64,000 nucleotides of DNA from Candidatus Segetimicrobium genomatis. GTDB taxonomy: Bacteria; Sysuimicrobiota; Sysuimicrobiia; Sysuimicrobiales; Segetimicrobiaceae. The position numbers and the translations under genes are program-made. The notes below the pieces were generated by a model. It had not been told where the DNA came from and ran no database searches. It was given only the letters and a program-made list of their open reading frames with translations. The DNA lies in the NCBI GenBank assembly GCA_005882275.1, contig VBAK01000137.1, forward strand, positions 1 to 64,000. The letters run 5' to 3'. This document shows, piece after piece, positions 9,174-17,628 of the stretch; position 1 is the stretch's first letter, and every line of letters starts with the position of its first letter.

Positions 9174-10001
9174 TTAGTCCCGGTTTCCGAGCCCCATTGA
9201 TCGCAAGTGGGCGGAGACGATCTCGGCCAGGCGGTCCACCTCGGCGTTGAGGACCTTCCGGCCCAGGTCGGGGGCGGCATCCCGGGGATCGGCCTCCCGG
9301 CGCAGGGTAAAATCCGGTGTCGGGTTCCCGTCGAACGCTTTGCCGTCGACGACGCCGTAGTCCCGGTACCGCAGCGGAACGTCCGTCGGCGGGAGCGAGG
9401 CCACATCGACGAGCTCGGGGCGCATCGCCATCATCAGGGACGTTTCGATTTTCTCGGCGTGCCCGGGATCGGAAAGCGGCGGCGCGCCCGGCAGGAAGGC
9501 CATCGTGTACTCGACCCGGACGGTGGGGCGCTCGGACTCCTCCGCCGCCAGGCGCCGCAGCGTCCGCTGGTGGTTGACGGCGCCGTGTCCGTTGACGATC
9601 ACCACGAGCTTGTAGCCATCCGCTTTGAGCAATCGCAGGATCTCCCGGACGGTCACCGCGAACACGCCTTCCTCGAAGTAGAGGCTCTTGACGGGGAACT
9701 CCGGGAAATCCATCCCGACGACCCGCTCGGTGCCGTTGAACCCCAGGACGGCGAGCCCCTGCGCCTGCTGATCGTTGAGCCGGACGGTTTCCGTCCCGAC
9801 AAAATAGGTCGGCAGCACGATCCCGCCGATCCGCCGCGCGACCTCCACGGCCACTTCGTGGGCGTGCAATCCGTCCGTGCCCAGCGGAAGGTGCGGTCCG
9901 TGCCACTCCAGCGGCCCGATGGGCACGAAGGCGAGCGGGACCCGGTCTCGCTCCTTCACGATGTCCGGCGGGCGCATCAATTCGTACTCGATCCTACGCA
10001 T
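9174..10001 (-). CDS. Creatininase-family amidohydrolase (second copy)
   Basis: A 275-residue creatininase-family enzyme with the metal-binding motifs EWHGPHLPLGTD near residue 30, NGHGAVNHQ near residue 125 and GHAEKIETSLMM near residue 170. It is clearly diverged from the copy at 1966-2841, so the two are not a recent duplication. The ATG at 10001 follows a GGGGAGGC site; the upstream in-frame extension has no such site and would overlap the FAD gene. It is the last gene of a leftward three-gene unit with two FAD oxidoreductases, transcribed away from the LacI regulator. A role in hydrolysing an amide produced by the oxidoreductases is a reasonable guess. Confidence 0.83.
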   Translation of the reverse strand: MRRIEYELMRPPDIVKERDRVPLAFVPIGPLEWHGPHLPLGTDGLHAHEVAVEVARRIGGIVLPTYFVGTETVRLNDQQAQGLAVLGFNGTERVVGMDFPEFPVKSLYFEEGVFAVTVREILRLLKADGYKLVVIVNGHGAVNHQRTLRRLAAEESERPTVRVEYTMAFLPGAPPLSDPGHAEKIETSLMMAMRPELVDVASLPPTDVPLRYRDYGVVDGKAFDGNPTPDFTLRREADPRDAAPDLGRKVLNAEVDRLAEIVSAHLRSMGLGNRD

Positions 10002-10062
10002 CAGGCATGCCTCCCCGTTCGATCGGCCCCGTCGGCGTTGCCGTTGATGATCAGCGCGCCGC

Positions 10063-11514
10063 TCACAGCGCCGTCGGAGAGCCAAGGCTGGCTGCGCCCT
10101 GAGGGGATGCCGGGCCCCCAGGTTCGTAAAACAGCACGGCCCGCTGCTCCGTGAGCGCGTGGTGGACCGCGGCGATGTCCACCCGGCGCGGGGCGACGCC
10201 CTCCCGGCAGCTCAGAGCGGCGATCGTGCCGGCCGCGTGCCCGGTCGCCATGCACACGGCCTGTCCGCGCACGGAGCCGGCGGCCTCATGGGAGGCGGAG
10301 ATCGCCCGGCCCGCCACGACGACCCCATCGATCTCCGCGGGGACCAGGCAGCGAAACGGGATTCCGTACGCCCGCTCGATCCGGCGCAGCGTGACGCCGC
10401 CGCCGCCCACCGTCGTCCCGAGCACCTCCGCCCCGGCGTGGACGTCGTGGAGATCCACCGGGTAGGCCCCGCGGGCGACCGTGTCCGGAAAGTCGCGGCC
10501 GGACAGCACGTCGTCGAGCGTCAGCGTGTACCCGCCGAGGATGTGCCGCGTCTCCCTGACGCCCAGCTGATAGGCGGAGTCGAGCAGCCAGGCGCGCTCG
10601 AACCCGGGAACGCGTCGACGGAGGAACCAGAACACTTCGAACATCTGCCGCTGCGTCTCGATCTCGGCCCGGCTCACCGCATCAGGATCCGTTCCGTCGA
10701 CCCCGTGCACCCGTGTGGCGTTGATCGTCACCACCCCGGGAACCGGGCCGGTCTCCACGCCGATCCGATCGCGGGGCACCGTCAGCTCCCCGGCGGCGCG
10801 CGACCGCGCCACGAGCGACGGGAACGCGTCCATGACCACGGAGGTGGTGCGCAGGTCTTCCGCCGTGTATCCGGAACCGTCCCAGCGCTCCGGCAGGTCC
10901 ATCTCCTCGGGGTGCGCCCGCAGGTAGGCGAACATCGTCTCGATGTCGACGCCGGCCACGCGGAAGATCCGGGTCGCCGGCTGCATGACGCCGTCGCGCC
11001 CGCGGCCGAGCACGAATCGGGCGCCCGCCCGCGCCGCAACGTCACCATCGCCCGTGGCGTCGACGATCGCCCGCGCGGGCAGGAGCTCGATCCCCGCCTT
11101 GTTGGCGAGGACGAGACCCCGTACCCGCCGTTCCTCGACCAGCGCGTCCGCGCAAACGGTGTGCAGCAGGAACCGCACCCCGGCCTCCACCAGCATCGTG
11201 AGGAGCACGTGCTGCAGCGCGAGCGGGTCGGCCACGGTCACCGAGCCGACCTGTTTGTCCGGGCGATCCGCGAACGCCGCGCCGAGCGTTTGGAGGCGCT
11301 CGAACATCTCGGCGCCGATCCCCCCGAGCGCCCGCCGGCCGCCCGCGTCGCTCACGCCGAGGAACGACATCCCGGTGGACGCCATCCCGCCGACGCGGCC
11401 GTACTGGTCGACCAGGAGGGTTCGGGCCCCCGTGCGCGCGGCGGCGATCGCCGCGATTGCGCCCGCGGTGCCTCCTCCGCAGACCACCACGTCCGCCTCA
11501 GCGCGCGTGCGCAT
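10063..11514 (-). CDS. FAD-dependent oxidoreductase (FAD_oxidored family)
   Basis: A 483-residue flavoprotein. The N-terminal ADVVVCGGGTAGAIAAIAAAR segment is the GxGxxG dinucleotide-binding fold, followed by the ribose-binding acidic end of strand 2 (LLVDQYGRVGGMAS). IVDATGDGDVAARAGA near residue 155 is the second FAD motif of this succinate-dehydrogenase/glucose-inhibited-division-like family, which often sits in carbohydrate and polyol catabolic clusters. FRCLVPAEIDGVVVAGR near the end is the C-terminal FAD-binding strand. It shares layout with the next gene upstream (11599-13041), suggesting ancient duplication and perhaps sequential or paired oxidation. Gaps of 61 and 84 bases to its neighbours support a single transcript. 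Confidence 0.85.
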   Translation of the reverse strand: MRTRAEADVVVCGGGTAGAIAAIAAARTGARTLLVDQYGRVGGMASTGMSFLGVSDAGGRRALGGIGAEMFERLQTLGAAFADRPDKQVGSVTVADPLALQHVLLTMLVEAGVRFLLHTVCADALVEERRVRGLVLANKAGIELLPARAIVDATGDGDVAARAGARFVLGRGRDGVMQPATRIFRVAGVDIETMFAYLRAHPEEMDLPERWDGSGYTAEDLRTTSVVMDAFPSLVARSRAAGELTVPRDRIGVETGPVPGVVTINATRVHGVDGTDPDAVSRAEIETQRQMFEVFWFLRRRVPGFERAWLLDSAYQLGVRETRHILGGYTLTLDDVLSGRDFPDTVARGAYPVDLHDVHAGAEVLGTTVGGGGVTLRRIERAYGIPFRCLVPAEIDGVVVAGRAISASHEAAGSVRGQAVCMATGHAAGTIAALSCREGVAPRRVDIAAVHHALTEQRAVLFYEPGGPASPQGAASLGSPTAL

Positions 11515-11598
11515 GCCGTCCCCCGCGCGGCCGCTGCGGCCGCCTCACCCCGTTCGCTTCGCCGAAGATGCCCCGGCGCCCGCCGGTGCCGGTCCGGC

Positions 11599-13041
11599 TC
11601 ATTCCAGGCGTTCGGGCGATGGCCCGAGACGGCTTAGCAGATCCAGATCGACGCCGAGGGCCCTGAGCGCGGCCTGGACGGCCCGGACATCGACCTGCCG
11701 CGGCGGCGCACCGGCCCGCGCCGCCAGCGCTCCCGCGACGCCGGCGGCGACCCCAGAGGCCATCGCGGTGCCCTGGTTGCGGGTGTAGACGTCGGCGTGG
11801 TGATCCACGGACAGGCAGCGGCCGGCCACGAGGAGACCTTCGATGTCCCGGGGAACCAAACAGCGGTATGGGATCTCGTAGACAAACATGCGGGCGATGA
11901 GGTGCCGCGCCTCGACGTCCTGCGGTCCGCCCTCCTTGCCGTCCGGAGGGTGGCCGCCCTGCTGGCGCGGATTCTGCTGGTTGGCGTCGACCCCCACCGC
12001 GTCGTCGTAGTGGCGGCCGGCGAGAATGTCGTCCTCGGTCATCACGTACCCGCCCCGGATGCGGCGTGTCTCGCGGACGCCGATCGTGCTCGCGGAATCG
12101 AGGATGAACGAGTGCTCGAACCCCGGGATGTCCCTGCGGGCGAACGCGGCGAGCTGGATCATCTGATGCCGGGTTTCGATCTCGGCCCGGGACAGGTCTT
12201 CCCCCCTCGTCCCATCGACGCCGTAGACGCGCGTGGCGTTCACGGTGAGCACGCCCCGCTCGGGCAGCACCGACTCGACCCGGAAGTAGTAACAGTCCGG
12301 CCAGAGCTCGCCGCGGACCTTGGCGTCTTCGACCAGCTTGAAGAAGCCGAACACGCGGATCATGTGATGGTCGAGGTCCAGCATGCACTGGAGGGGATCG
12401 GGCGAGAAGTCGTCGGGATGGGACTTCACGTAGTCGACCAGCCGGGGGACATCGACGCCCCCCATGCGGAAGATCAGCGTCATGGGCCGCATCTTGCCGT
12501 CTTCCTCGCGACCCTTGACGAAGGGGGCGCCCGCGCGGGCGGCTACGTCGGCGTCGCCGCTGGCGTCGATCGTCACGCGGCCGAGGATGGCCTGGCGCCC
12601 CGACTTGTTCTCCACCACGATGCCGCGCAGCACCGCCCCGTCGAGGATGACGTCGCTCACGAGCGTGTGCAGCAGGACGTTGACGCCGGCTTCCGCCAGC
12701 ATCTCGAGCGCCGTGATCTTGTACAACTCGGGATCGTAGACGACGAACTCACCCGGGATCGCCCCGCCCCTGGCGATGAGGCGGTCGAACAACTCGCGCA
12801 CGAGTCCCCGGGACGCCGCGTACGGGACGTAGAAGAGGTTCATCATCGCGGCGGTGCCCGTTCCGCCGAGGGATCCGAAGCGCTCGACGAGCAGCGTCGG
12901 CGCCCCGCTGCGCCCGGCCGCGAGGGCGGCCATGACGCCCGCGATGCCGCCGCCCACCACGAGCACGTCCGTGGTCAGCGCCACCGGGATCTCCCGCGCC
13001 GGCTCCGCGACCCGCCCGGCCTGGTCGATCACCGCCGCCAC
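11599..13041 (-). CDS. FAD-dependent oxidoreductase (FAD_oxidored family), promoter-proximal gene
   Basis: A 480-residue paralogue of the downstream FAD enzyme. The Rossmann motif VLVVGGGIAGVMAALAAGR starts near residue 25, TIDASGDADVAARAGAPF near residue 170 is the second FAD contact, and CLVPRDIEGLLVAGRCLS is near the C-terminus. A polar Gln/Gly/Pro-rich insert (about residues 360-385) is absent from its sister gene. The GTG at 13041 is chosen because GGAGGTG precedes it by 7 bases; longer ATG starts would run over that site. It is the first gene of the leftward operon facing the LacI regulator, so it is probably induced by the ligand of that regulator. Confidence 0.83.
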   Translation of the reverse strand: MAAVIDQAGRVAEPAREIPVALTTDVLVVGGGIAGVMAALAAGRSGAPTLLVERFGSLGGTGTAAMMNLFYVPYAASRGLVRELFDRLIARGGAIPGEFVVYDPELYKITALEMLAEAGVNVLLHTLVSDVILDGAVLRGIVVENKSGRQAILGRVTIDASGDADVAARAGAPFVKGREEDGKMRPMTLIFRMGGVDVPRLVDYVKSHPDDFSPDPLQCMLDLDHHMIRVFGFFKLVEDAKVRGELWPDCYYFRVESVLPERGVLTVNATRVYGVDGTRGEDLSRAEIETRHQMIQLAAFARRDIPGFEHSFILDSASTIGVRETRRIRGGYVMTEDDILAGRHYDDAVGVDANQQNPRQQGGHPPDGKEGGPQDVEARHLIARMFVYEIPYRCLVPRDIEGLLVAGRCLSVDHHADVYTRNQGTAMASGVAAGVAGALAARAGAPPRQVDVRAVQAALRALGVDLDLLSRLGPSPERLE

Positions 13042-13134
13042 TGCGACCCACCTCCGCATGCGCCGGGATGCCTGCCGGCCGCACACCCGCAGGAGACCGT
13101 CTGCGGGCCGCGCGCGTCGCGCCGCAACACGCCC

Positions 13135-13164
13135 ATGCTAACAACCGGCCGGAGCGAATGTCAA
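13135..13164 (-). promoter_or_regulatory. Promoter of the FAD oxidoreductase/creatininase operon
   Basis: On the minus strand TTGACA (13164-13159) is followed after 18 bases by TAGCAT (13140-13135). The -35 box is one arm of the palindrome at 13159-13176, so repressor binding there would block this promoter. Confidence 0.5.
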
Positions 13165-13176
13165 ATCGGTTTGACA
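13159..13176. promoter_or_regulatory. LacI-family operator palindrome
   Basis: The 18 bases form a palindrome with perfect 7-base arms (TGTCAAA and TTTGACA) around TCGG. The central CG dinucleotide is usual for LacI-family operators. It lies between the divergent FAD operon and the LacI-family gene that starts at 13262, and its two arms are the -35 boxes of both promoters. Confidence 0.7.
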
Positions 13177-13199
13177 CTGCCGCCGTTCGCCGTCACAAT
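13171..13199 (+). promoter_or_regulatory. Promoter of the LacI-family regulator
   Basis: TTGACA (13171-13176), then a 17-base spacer and CACAAT (13194-13199), which matches the -10 consensus at four of six positions. The -35 is inside the palindrome at 13159-13176, consistent with autoregulation. Confidence 0.5.
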
Positions 13200-13209
13200 G
13201 TGTCACAAT
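13192..13209 (+). repeat. Tandem GTCACAAT direct repeat at the lacI-type promoter start
   Basis: GTCACAAT occurs at 13192-13199 and again at 13202-13209, a 10-base period (about one helix turn) placed over the -10/+1 region. Such spacing fits a second regulator binding one face of the helix, but no candidate is known. Confidence 0.4.
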
Positions 13210-13261
13210 ATATCCGTGTCATACGCGTGAAGGGACGGCGCGGCTGACCGGGGGGACCTTG

Positions 13262-14287
13262 ATGCCAAAGTCTGTAAACCGCCTTCGAGACGTAGCGCGC
13301 CTCGCCGGCGTATCGGTGCCGACGGCGTCCCAGGCGTTGAACGGACGGGCGAGGATCAGCGACCAGACGCGCATGCGCGTGGCGGAAGCCGCGCGCCGGC
13401 TCCGGTATGCGCCGCACGCCGCCGCCCGCCGTCTCATCCTGGGGCGCTCCAACTCGGCGGCCATCGTGCCCGGCTCCAACATGACCGGCATCTTCTCGGA
13501 CCTCTTCTACCGCGCCGTCCTGGCCGGGGTCGGCGGCGTCTTCGAGGCAGCGGGCTACCGGATGCTGATCACCCCGCCGCTCCGATCGGCGTTGCAGCCG
13601 CCTCAGTTCGTCGAGATGGCGAGCGCCCGCGAGATCGACGGCGTGCTCATCGCGGGCGACGTCGACGGCCGGTGGGTGAAGGACACGATGGACACCGGGA
13701 CGCCGGTCGTGCTGCTTGACAACTACCTCCCGGGCAAACCGGTTCCCGCGGTCGTGAACGACAACACGGGGGGAGCCTACGGCGGGACCCGCCACCTGGC
13801 CGCGCTGGGACACACCCGGATCGGCTTCGTGGGCGCCGCCGTCGACTACCCATTCGGGGGCGAAACGCACGACGGATACCGTCGCGCGCTGGCAGACGCC
13901 GGCCTCCCGGTGGATCCCGCGCTCGAGATCAACGTTCCCATCGATGCGGAGGCCGCGCGTGAAGGCGCGGGCGTGCTGCTGGCGCTGGCCGATCCGCCCT
14001 CGGCCATCTTCGCCGTGACCGACATGCTGGCGCTGGGTGTGACCACCGCGGCCCGGGAGCGCGGCCTGGCCATCCCCGCCGAGCTCTCGGTCGTCGGGAT
14101 GGACGACATCGACCTGGCCGTGGTCACCAACCCGCCCCTGACCACCGTGCGCATCGCGAAGGAGGAAATGGGCCGGCGGGCCGCCCGGATGCTCCTCGAT
14201 CTCATTCGCGGGGACGACGTCGACCCCAGAGTAGTCATCCTGCCCACTGAGCTCGTCGTCCGGGGCACGACCGGAGGACGCCGATGA
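13262..14287 (+). CDS. LacI-family transcriptional regulator
   Basis: A 341-residue regulator. The N-terminal helix-turn-helix and hinge are typical: RLRDVARLAGVSVPTASQALNG near residue 7, then RISDQTRMRVAEAARRLRYAP. A periplasmic-binding-protein-like ligand domain follows from about residue 62 and ends with the family's TTVRIAKEEMGRRAARML. Members bind a sugar or similar small molecule and repress neighbouring genes. It probably controls itself and the divergent FAD/creatininase operon through the palindrome at 13159-13176. The downstream DegT gene overlaps it by 4 bases (ATGA), so both are co-translated. Confidence 0.9.
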   Translation: MPKSVNRLRDVARLAGVSVPTASQALNGRARISDQTRMRVAEAARRLRYAPHAAARRLILGRSNSAAIVPGSNMTGIFSDLFYRAVLAGVGGVFEAAGYRMLITPPLRSALQPPQFVEMASAREIDGVLIAGDVDGRWVKDTMDTGTPVVLLDNYLPGKPVPAVVNDNTGGAYGGTRHLAALGHTRIGFVGAAVDYPFGGETHDGYRRALADAGLPVDPALEINVPIDAEAAREGAGVLLALADPPSAIFAVTDMLALGVTTAARERGLAIPAELSVVGMDDIDLAVVTNPPLTTVRIAKEEMGRRAARMLLDLIRGDDVDPRVVILPTELVVRGTTGGRR

Positions 14288-15561
14288 CACGAGGCACGGG
14301 GGAACGGCTGGCCATCGACGGCGGCACGCCGGTCCGCACCCAACCGCTCCTGCCCGGCTACCCGGGCGGCCTGCTGATCGGCGAGGAAGAGAAGGCCGCC
14401 GTCATGGAGGTGCTGGACAGCCAGAGCCTGTTCCGCCACTACGGGCCCAGGCCGCTGCGCAAAGTCGCGCAGTTTGAGCGCGCGTTCGCCCAGGCCGTGG
14501 GCGCCCGCCACGCCGTGGGGGTCACCTCCGGCACCGCGGCGTTGATGACCGCGCTTGCCGCGCTGGGGGTCGGGCCGGGCGACGAGGTGATCGTTCCCAC
14601 GTACACCTGGGTGGCCACGATCAACGCCGTCGTGCACCTCGGCGCGGTGCCCGTCTTTGTGGACATCGACGACAGCCTCACGATGGATCCCGCGAAGCTC
14701 GAGGCGGCGGTCACGCCGTGCACGAAGGCGATCCTCCCCGTGCATATGCGCGGCGCGGGGGCGGACATGGGCCCGATTCTGGACCTCGCGGCCAGGCACC
14801 ACCTCTACATCGTCGAGGACACGGCCCAGGCGGTCGGCGGGCGCTACCGGGGGCGCCGTCTGGGGACCCTTGGCGCCATCGGCGCCTACAGCCTCCAGTA
14901 CCACAAGGTCATCACGACGGGGGAAGGCGGCATGGTCGTCACGGACGACCCGGCGCTCTGGGAACGCGCCGTCCGGTACCACGACCAGGGGTCGGCCCGC
15001 ATGGAGGAGCTGGACGAGACGATCCCCGCCGGCAACCCGCTGATGATCGGGATCAACTTCCGGATGAACGAGATCACGGGCGCGATCGGGCTGGTGCAGC
15101 TCGGCCGGTTGGACTGGATCATCGAGCGGATGCGCGCGCACAAGGCGGCGGTCCTCGACGGCATGCGGGGGCTGCCCGGCGTGACGATCCGGCGGCTGCC
15201 CGACCCGGAGGGGGACACGGGGGCCACGCTGATGTTCTTCCTGCCGACCGACGGGCAGGCGAGCGCGTTCAGCAAGGCGCTGTCCGCCGAGGGGATTCGC
15301 ACGGAGGTGGCGTGGAACAGCGGCCAGCACGTGTACTATCATTTCGACCAGATCATCGAGCGGCGGATGTTCGCGGAGCGTCACTGTTCGTGGGAGTGCC
15401 CCTACTACAAGGGGCGCGCGCGACTCGAGAAGGGCATGTTCCCCCAGACGGACGACCTCCTGCGGCGCGCGCTGCACATCGACCTCCACCCGCTCCTGAC
15501 GGAGCGCGACGAGTTCGATATCGTCCGCGGGATGCGCAAGGTCGCCTCCGCGCTCCTGTAG
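14284..15561 (+). CDS. DegT/DnrJ/EryC1/StrS-family aminotransferase
   Basis: A 425-residue PLP-dependent enzyme of the sugar-aminotransferase family, which transfers an amino group from glutamate or glutamine onto keto-sugars. GVTSGTAALMTALAALGVGPGDEVIVP near residue 79 is the cofactor phosphate-binding region and VEDTAQAVGG the PLP-contacting Asp segment. LQYHKVITTGEGGM holds the likely Schiff-base lysine where many homologues have SxHxxK. Its position in a LacI-type catabolic cluster rather than an envelope-sugar cluster suggests it may act on a catabolic intermediate such as an inosose or keto-sugar. The start overlaps the regulator stop by 4 bases. Confidence 0.85.
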   Translation: MTRGTGERLAIDGGTPVRTQPLLPGYPGGLLIGEEEKAAVMEVLDSQSLFRHYGPRPLRKVAQFERAFAQAVGARHAVGVTSGTAALMTALAALGVGPGDEVIVPTYTWVATINAVVHLGAVPVFVDIDDSLTMDPAKLEAAVTPCTKAILPVHMRGAGADMGPILDLAARHHLYIVEDTAQAVGGRYRGRRLGTLGAIGAYSLQYHKVITTGEGGMVVTDDPALWERAVRYHDQGSARMEELDETIPAGNPLMIGINFRMNEITGAIGLVQLGRLDWIIERMRAHKAAVLDGMRGLPGVTIRRLPDPEGDTGATLMFFLPTDGQASAFSKALSAEGIRTEVAWNSGQHVYYHFDQIIERRMFAERHCSWECPYYKGRARLEKGMFPQTDDLLRRALHIDLHPLLTERDEFDIVRGMRKVASALL

Positions 15562-15582
15562 CCCCGGCGCGCCCGCGCCGCC

Positions 15583-16848
15583 TCACACGCCCCCGGCAGA
15601 CGCCCGGGGGCCCAGTCCCTCGAGATCGAGGCCCGGCCGCCGGCCCATCACCAGGTCGGCGACGGCCCGGCCGGACCCGCAGGCCATCGTCCATCCCATG
15701 TGCCCGTGGCCGGTGTTGAAAAACAGATTGGGATGCCGGCCGGCCCCAAGGATGGGCGCGCCGTCCGGCGTCATCGGCCGGAGGCAGGCCTGATACCGGC
15801 CTTCCGCTTCTTCGATCGCGTCGGGAAAGATGTCGCGCGCGAACCGCTTGATATTGTTGAAGTCCCGGGGCGTCCACCGCCAATCGTATCCGGCGAATTC
15901 TGCGGTCGACGTCATCCGGAGCCGGTCACCCTGCCTCGACCAGGCGACCAGCCAGGCTTCATCAACCCCGGGGACCGTGGGCGCGAGGCCCCCCTGCTTC
16001 AAGGGGAACGTCGACGAGTAGCCCTTGGCCGGATAGATGGAGAGCCGGACTCCCACCGTGCGGGCCACGATCGGGCTCTGGACCCCGAGGGCCAGCACAT
16101 AGGCGTCGGCCGCGAGCACGCCGCGATCCGTGACGGCGCCGGTCACACGGCCGCGCTCGGCGCGCAGCGCCGCGACCCGGGTCCCGGACTGAACGCGCAG
16201 GCCGAATTTTTCCCGGCAGGTCCGCTCCAGGCTGAGCGTAAAGAGTCTCGCGTCGCCGCTGGAATCTCCGAGATCCCGGACGGCCCCGGCGATCTTGTCC
16301 TTCACCGGCTCGAAGGCGGGATCGAGCGTCGCGACGCCGGTCGCATCCAGGATCTCCTGGCGCTGACCGTGCTCCGCCATGAGCGCCATTTTCTTGGCGC
16401 CGAGCTCCAACTCGACCGGGTCGCGGTACACGTAGAGCGCTCCCTGCCGGATCGCATGATATTCGATCCGCTCTCCGCGCACGAGCTCGGTCAACAATCC
16501 CTGACTGTACTGGCACAGGCGGAGCTTGACCAGCGTGCTGCGTCGTGAGCGCTCGGCCGTACACTCGCGCAGAAACCTCAGCCCCCACGTGTACAGCCGG
16601 GGGTCCGGCTTGAGTTTGACCCGAATGGCGGTCTCCTGACCGAACAGCGACCGGAACAGCTGCCGCGGCGCCCGGGGAGAGGCCCATGAGAACGAATGGC
16701 CGGTGGCCAGGATGCCCGCGTTGCTCGCGGTCGCTTCCTGTCCGAGTTCCTGGTTCGCCTCGACCACGGTCACCTCGCAGCCGTCCTTGGCCAGGTAATA
16801 GGCCGTCGTGATTCCCGCGATCCCACCGCCCAGGACCAGCACTCTCAT
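15583..16848 (-). CDS. D-amino-acid dehydrogenase-like FAD oxidoreductase (DAO family)
   Basis: A 421-residue flavoprotein of the DadA branch of the D-amino acid oxidase family. The MRVLVLGGGIAGITTAYYLA Rossmann motif is at residue 1, EANQELGQEATASNAGIL is the FAD contact loop typical of DadA, and CLRPMTPDGAPILG and NTGHGHMGWTMACGSG close the C-terminal FAD site. It would oxidise an amino acid to a keto acid and pass electrons to quinone. The ATG at 16848 is supported by the Rossmann fold starting at once and by GGAGGAGGG upstream, though the spacing is a little long. It is convergent with the DegT gene and divergent from ssb. Confidence 0.85.
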   Translation of the reverse strand: MRVLVLGGGIAGITTAYYLAKDGCEVTVVEANQELGQEATASNAGILATGHSFSWASPRAPRQLFRSLFGQETAIRVKLKPDPRLYTWGLRFLRECTAERSRRSTLVKLRLCQYSQGLLTELVRGERIEYHAIRQGALYVYRDPVELELGAKKMALMAEHGQRQEILDATGVATLDPAFEPVKDKIAGAVRDLGDSSGDARLFTLSLERTCREKFGLRVQSGTRVAALRAERGRVTGAVTDRGVLAADAYVLALGVQSPIVARTVGVRLSIYPAKGYSSTFPLKQGGLAPTVPGVDEAWLVAWSRQGDRLRMTSTAEFAGYDWRWTPRDFNNIKRFARDIFPDAIEEAEGRYQACLRPMTPDGAPILGAGRHPNLFFNTGHGHMGWTMACGSGRAVADLVMGRRPGLDLEGLGPRASAGGV

Positions 16849-16976
16849 CGGCCGCGATGCCCTCCTCCGCCTTAGCGGCGTTGGAGTGATTGCAGATCCG
16901 TCCGGCGACTCCCTGCCGCCTGGCATGGAGGCGTGCGCCGGGCGGCGGGGCTCAGCCTCTATCTATGGTAGACATC

Positions 16977-17011
16977 TTGACATATAGATATATCACTGCT
17001 AAGATATATGT
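16977..17011 (+). promoter_or_regulatory. AT-rich promoter and operator upstream of ssb
   Basis: TTGACA (16977-16982), a 17-base spacer and TAAGAT (17000-17005) form a near-consensus promoter. Superimposed is an inverted repeat ACATATA (16980-16986)/TATATGT (17005-17011), with GATATATC (16987-16994) and GATATATG (17003-17010) inside. The island of AT-rich sequence stands out against the GC-rich surroundings. The leader to ssb is about 135 bases; the 297-base gap between dadA and ssb holds no gene I can support. Confidence 0.65.
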
Positions 17012-17145
17012 AAAAGCAAGAACGGCAACCGGTCGCAGGCCGCTGGCGGCGACGGGGCTGCGTCGGGCGACCCACCGCGGAGCCTTGACGGCACGGACAG
17101 TAATGTTGCGCGAGAGGCAAGCATGCCACACGATGGGGGTGACAG

Positions 17146-17628
17146 GTGTTGAACCGTATTCAGTTGATCGGGCGTCTCACCCGGGATCCGGAGTTACGCT
17201 ACGTGTCCAACGGACACCCGATGGCCCAGTTCACGCTCGCGGTTGATCGGGACTTCAAGAATGCCGCGGGGGATCGCGAAGCCGACTTCATCAAGTGCGT
17301 CGCCTGGAGGAAACTCGCCGAGCAGGTGGGGCAGTACTGCGCCCGCGGCCGTCTCGTGGCGGTGGAAGGCCGGCTGCAGAGCCGGGCGTACGAGGCCTCG
17401 GACGGGGCGCGCCGGCGCGTCACCGAGGTGGTGGGAGACCGCGTCTGGTTTCTCGACAGCCGGCGGGCCGAGGGCGAGGCCGTCCCCGAAGCCGCCTCCG
17501 AAAGCACGGCTGAGGCGGCGCCGGCGGACGGGCAACCTGAGGTGATCGAGGACGCCGAGGCCTCGCCGGAGGAAGACCATCGAAGTCCGATCGAAGCGAG
17601 GAGTAGAACCGAGGTAGGCGAGGAGTAG
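17146..17628 (+). CDS. ssb: Single-stranded DNA-binding protein
   Basis: A 160-residue SSB. The OB-fold (about residues 1-105) begins LNRIQLIGRLTRDPELRYV and includes DFIKCVAWRKLAEQVGQYC and VAVEGRLQSRAYE, all diagnostic. The tail is acidic and Ala/Glu-rich, but it does not end in the conserved DDxxF/DDDIPF tip that recruits repair and replication partners. Instead the last 14 codons are written by the repeat element at 17587-17640. It starts with GTG after GGGGGTGA. Its neighbours are a replication-relaxation protein and a coupling ATPase rather than rpsF/rpsR, so it is likely an accessory, element-borne SSB. It is expected to coat single-stranded DNA in the cytoplasm. Confidence 0.92.
   Translation: MLNRIQLIGRLTRDPELRYVSNGHPMAQFTLAVDRDFKNAAGDREADFIKCVAWRKLAEQVGQYCARGRLVAVEGRLQSRAYEASDGARRRVTEVVGDRVWFLDSRRAEGEAVPEAASESTAEAAPADGQPEVIEDAEASPEEDHRSPIEARSRTEVGEE

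Noticed and set aside
17084-17130. Second promoter with TTGACG before ssb
   Set aside because: No -10 hexamer lies at 16-18 bases; the promoter at 16977 fits far better.
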